Positions 36,648 through 38,879 of a DNA stretch of 38,879 bases are shown one piece after another. Under the pieces are notes generated by a model. It saw only the letters and a program-made list of their open reading frames with translations, had not been told where the DNA came from and searched no databases. Made by a program: the position numbers and the translations under genes. The DNA lies in the NCBI GenBank assembly GCA_902373515.1, contig CABKML010000013.1, positions 1-38,879 on the forward strand. Direction: 5' to 3'. Source of the stretch: an uncultured Eubacteriales bacterium (GTDB taxonomy: Bacteria > Bacillota > Clostridia > Saccharofermentanales > Fastidiosipilaceae). The stretch's first letter is position 1. Every line of letters begins with the position of its first letter.

Positions 36648-37445
36648 ATGGCAAAATTAACAGGTAAAGTGGCAGTTGTTACAGGTGCTGCCGTCGGTTT
36701 GGGTGAAGGAATATGTGAAGCATATTCCAAATACGGCGCTAAGCTGTGTATGATTGATATGTCGCCGGCAGTTGAACAAACGGCAGAACGTTTAAGAAAG
36801 ACATATAATGCCGATATTATCACATATGTAGGCAATGTAGCCAAGAAAGAGCAGATGAAAGAAGCGGTTGAGAAAACTGTTGCTGCATTCGGCAAGTTGG
36901 ATATTGTTTGCTGTAATGCCGGTGTTTGTCGTTTGGCACCTTTTGAGGAAATGAGCGACGAAATGCGTGATTTCCATATTGATGTAAATATCAAGGGCGT
37001 TTGGAATACCTGTCAGGTTGCAGTTCCGTATTTGTTGAAGAACAAAGGCGGTGCGATTGTGATCGCTTCTTCCGTTACCGGTGATATCGTCGCTGATGCC
37101 GGAGAGGCTGCTTATGCGACAACTAAGGCGGCATTGGTAGGCTTAACTAAATGCTTGGCCGTAGAGTATGCTAATCGCAATATCAGAGTTAACTGTTCTC
37201 AACTCGGTTATGCCCGGACACCGATGGTCGAGAAAATGGCAGTGGAATCCAATCCGGAAGATCCGGAGAGCGCAATTAACGCTATTGCCATGAACGTACC
37301 GATGAAACGTCTGGCCAAACCGATTGAAGTCGGTGAGCTTTTCGCTTTCTTGGGCAGTGATGAAGCTTCTTACATTACCGGTGCCCAGTTCGTTATTGAC
37401 GGCGGTGCAACATTACCGGAAACAATGAGTATCGGTACAAACTGA
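36648..37445 (+). CDS. ucpA: UcpA-like short-chain dehydrogenase/reductase
   Basis: 265 residues, the length of Escherichia coli UcpA, with striking similarity recalled from memory: MAKLTGKVAVVTGAAVGLGE, CNAGVCRLAPF, DFHIDVNIKGVWN, SSVTGDIVADAGEAAYATTK, SNPEDPESAI and the end GGATLPETMSIG. Cofactor loop TGAAVGLGEG, structural NAG, and the catalytic Ser, Tyr (YATTK) and Lys are all in place, so it should be an active NAD(P)-dependent oxidoreductase in the cytoplasm. The physiological substrate of UcpA is not settled; furfural tolerance has been reported in E. coli. It is preceded by AAAGGAG and cotranscribed with the permease. Confidence 0.88.
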   Translation: MAKLTGKVAVVTGAAVGLGEGICEAYSKYGAKLCMIDMSPAVEQTAERLRKTYNADIITYVGNVAKKEQMKEAVEKTVAAFGKLDIVCCNAGVCRLAPFEEMSDEMRDFHIDVNIKGVWNTCQVAVPYLLKNKGGAIVIASSVTGDIVADAGEAAYATTKAALVGLTKCLAVEYANRNIRVNCSQLGYARTPMVEKMAVESNPEDPESAINAIAMNVPMKRLAKPIEVGELFAFLGSDEASYITGAQFVIDGGATLPETMSIGTN

Positions 37446-37486
37446 TTATTTTGCGCATACGAATAATCGTGGAATTTTCAGAATAT

Positions 37487-37533
37487 CCCGTTGCCTGTTT
37501 GCTCGGAAAAGCGGCGGCGACGGGCTTTATTTT
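37487..37533 (+). terminator. Intrinsic terminator of the permease-ucpA operon
   Basis: CCCGTTGCC (37487-37495) pairs fully (one G-U) with GGCGACGGG (37516-37524), followed by a T-rich stretch. Confidence 0.8.
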
Positions 37534-37724
37534 GTCCGGCCGCACCGGAAATACAAGCGGAGATATTTGTCCAATCAAGAGTCTTTTGCACTGCCGATAA
37601 TAGGAAAAATTAGTTTTTTATCAGCAAAACGCATTAATGGAGACGAAAAATCGTGATGTTTTTGTATAATTTGTCATTTTATCTATTTATAGTTGGGCAA
37701 GATGTAGAAAAAAACGAAAAAAGC

Positions 37725-37752
37725 TTGCAACTATTTTAGATAAATTTATACT
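37725..37752 (+). promoter_or_regulatory. Promoter of the EIIC-like gene
   Basis: TTGCAA, 16-base spacer, TATACT, with AAGGAGGA 20 bases later, close to the ATG at 37785. Confidence 0.7.
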
Positions 37753-37784
37753 ATTGTTATTACGTCAGTATCAAGGAGGACAGT

Positions 37785-38858
37785 ATGTCTGAATCATTAA
37801 AAAAGGAAACGGTAGGTTCGTTTCTGCTCAAGGTATTAAACGGTACAACAATTGCTATTGTTGTGGCCTTAATTCCGAACGCTATTTTGGCGACTTTTTT
37901 GAAACCGTTTGTAGCCAACTCGGTATTTTGTGCCGAGTTATTGCACATTGTGCAAGTTTTCCAGTTCTTTACTCCGATTATGGCCGGTGCTTTGATTGCA
38001 CAGCAGTTCAAGCTTTCGCCGATGCATATGGTAATTGTCGGCGGTGCCGCCTATATAGGTTCAGGTGCTTGGAGATTTGTTACAAACGTTACTATTGCTG
38101 ATAAAACAGCTAATATTTTCCAACTGGCCGGTATCGGTGATGTTATTAACACCATGATTACGGCAGCTTTGGCAGTTTTAGTTCTGCAATTGATAGGCAA
38201 CAAATTGGGTTCTCTGTCTATTGTTTTCCTGCCTATTATTGTCGGTACGGGCGTAGGTTACGTCGGCTGGAAGATTTTGCCTTTCGTTTCGCAAATTACT
38301 ACTCTCATCGGTCACGGTATTAATGCCTTTACAACATTACAACCGATTTTGATGAGTATTTTAATTTCGATGTCTTTTGCAATTATAATTATCAGCCCGA
38401 TTTCAACTGTAGCTATCGGTTTGGCGATCGGTCTGACGGGTATCGGTTCGGCAGCCGCCGGTATGGGTGTAGCGGCCTGCGCAGCATTTTTGGTTTGTGC
38501 AACTTTGCGGGTGAATAAGCCGGGTGTACCTATTGCTATCGCTTTAGGCGCTATGAAGATGATGATGCCTAATTTCCTGACTACTCCGATTATCGGTCTG
38601 GGGGCAGCTTTGACGGCGGCTATCAGCAGTTTGTCGATTCCTCTGTTGGGCATGGGCGGTACTCCGGGAAGTGCCGGTTTCGGTTTGGTCGGTTTCGTCA
38701 GCCCGTTGGCTGCCTTGAATTCCTCCAATGTCGGAATTCTGGTAATTGTTTTAACTTGGGTAGTGGTACCGTTTGTTGTCGGTTTCATTATCGATCGTCT
38801 CTTTGTCGATGTTTTACATTTGTACAAGAACGATATCTTTAAGTCCAAAGCTAACTAA
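37785..38858 (+). CDS. PTS EIIC-like (PTS_EIIC_2 family) membrane protein
   Basis: 357 residues with about nine to ten membrane segments and glycine-rich loops, including GGAAYIGSGAWRF, LAIGLTGIGSAAAGMGVAAC and GMGGTPGSAGFGLVGFVSPL. The pattern matches the PTS_EIIC_2-type family of putative sugar-phosphotransferase membrane subunits, as far as can be judged without a search. No EIIA, EIIB, sugar kinase or hydrolase gene flanks it in this window, and the protein carries no EIIB cysteine domain. It therefore either borrows other components or transports without phosphorylation. Strong AAGGAGGA site; the C-terminus is complete and ends 21 bases before the window edge. Confidence 0.75.
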   Translation: MSESLKKETVGSFLLKVLNGTTIAIVVALIPNAILATFLKPFVANSVFCAELLHIVQVFQFFTPIMAGALIAQQFKLSPMHMVIVGGAAYIGSGAWRFVTNVTIADKTANIFQLAGIGDVINTMITAALAVLVLQLIGNKLGSLSIVFLPIIVGTGVGYVGWKILPFVSQITTLIGHGINAFTTLQPILMSILISMSFAIIIISPISTVAIGLAIGLTGIGSAAAGMGVAACAAFLVCATLRVNKPGVPIAIALGAMKMMMPNFLTTPIIGLGAALTAAISSLSIPLLGMGGTPGSAGFGLVGFVSPLAALNSSNVGILVIVLTWVVVPFVVGFIIDRLFVDVLHLYKNDIFKSKAN

Positions 38859-38879
38859 AATAAAATTAAGTTAATCAGG

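Larger units (their letters stand above)
37446..37784. other. 339-base intergenic region
   Basis: Contains the terminator of the permease-ucpA operon (37487-37533), a small GC-rich hairpin TCCGG-ccgca-CCGGA (37535-37549) right after it, and the promoter of the EIIC-like gene near the right end. No credible gene seen on either strand. Confidence 0.6.

Noticed and set aside
38312..38848. 178-codon minus-strand frame at the right edge
   Set aside because: Opposite a convincing membrane-protein gene with promoter and ribosome site; the frame is rich in Pro/Ile/Thr as expected from an antisense of Gly/Ile-rich coding.

Overview
The window reads as the replication-origin region of a moderately AT-rich Gram-positive bacterium of the Bacillota, most likely a Clostridia-type lineage. 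The evidence is the gene order dnaA-dnaN-recF-remB-gyrB, a Soj/Spo0J-type parA-parB pair with a perfect parS site, strong Shine-Dalgarno sequences, intrinsic terminators, an ECF S component, an HPr-like protein with Gln at position 15, a VanZ-like protein and a RemB-like protein. A relative of Mageeibacillus or Fastidiosipila is a guess that cannot be verified here. No rRNA, tRNA, CRISPR array, insertion sequence or phage gene was seen, so this is core chromosome rather than a mobile island.

Layout. Positions 1-3862 hold a truncated DEDDh exonuclease (minus strand), an FtsJ/RlmM-like methyltransferase (plus strand, carrying parS inside its coding sequence) and a degenerate CbiA/CobB-like protein (minus strand). 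Positions 3975-6346 hold a VanZ-like membrane protein overlapping the start of dnaA. Positions 6347-6733 are the probable oriC, with several DnaA boxes. Positions 6734-13524 carry dnaN, recF, remB-like, gyrB, parA and parB on one strand. Then follow a CNNM/CorC-type membrane protein, a SurA/PrsA-like membrane-anchored chaperone, rpoB-rpoC, an HPr/Crh-like protein, uvrC, a metallophosphoesterase and an EF-G-like GTPase (to 30799). The right end is an accessory transport and metabolism section: an ECF S component (minus strand), a small membrane protein, a C1 aminopeptidase, a GT2 glycosyltransferase, an APC permease plus UcpA-like dehydrogenase pair, and an orphan PTS EIIC-like membrane protein.

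How it fits together. DnaA, oriC, the clamp, RecF and gyrase start and support replication. ParA, ParB and the parS site about 3.4 kb to the left of dnaA would organise and segregate the origin. Nearly all genes to the right of oriC run away from it, as expected for a leading strand. The usual neighbours rpmH (before dnaA), yaaA (between dnaN and recF), gyrA (after gyrB) and rplJ-rplL (before rpoB) are absent.

The most unusual items are: a CbiA/CobB homologue that has lost its P-loop, catalytic Cys and catalytic His; a Crh-like HPr with Gln15 and Ser46; a 179-residue acidic C-terminal extension on RpoB and an 84-residue acidic N-terminal extension on GyrB; a hairpin-forming repeat in the rpoB leader; an EF-G-like protein with an altered G4 motif; and an apparently leaderless GTG-started remB-like gene. 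No wholly new multi-gene system is evident. The pseudo-enzyme beside parS is the best candidate for undescribed biology.
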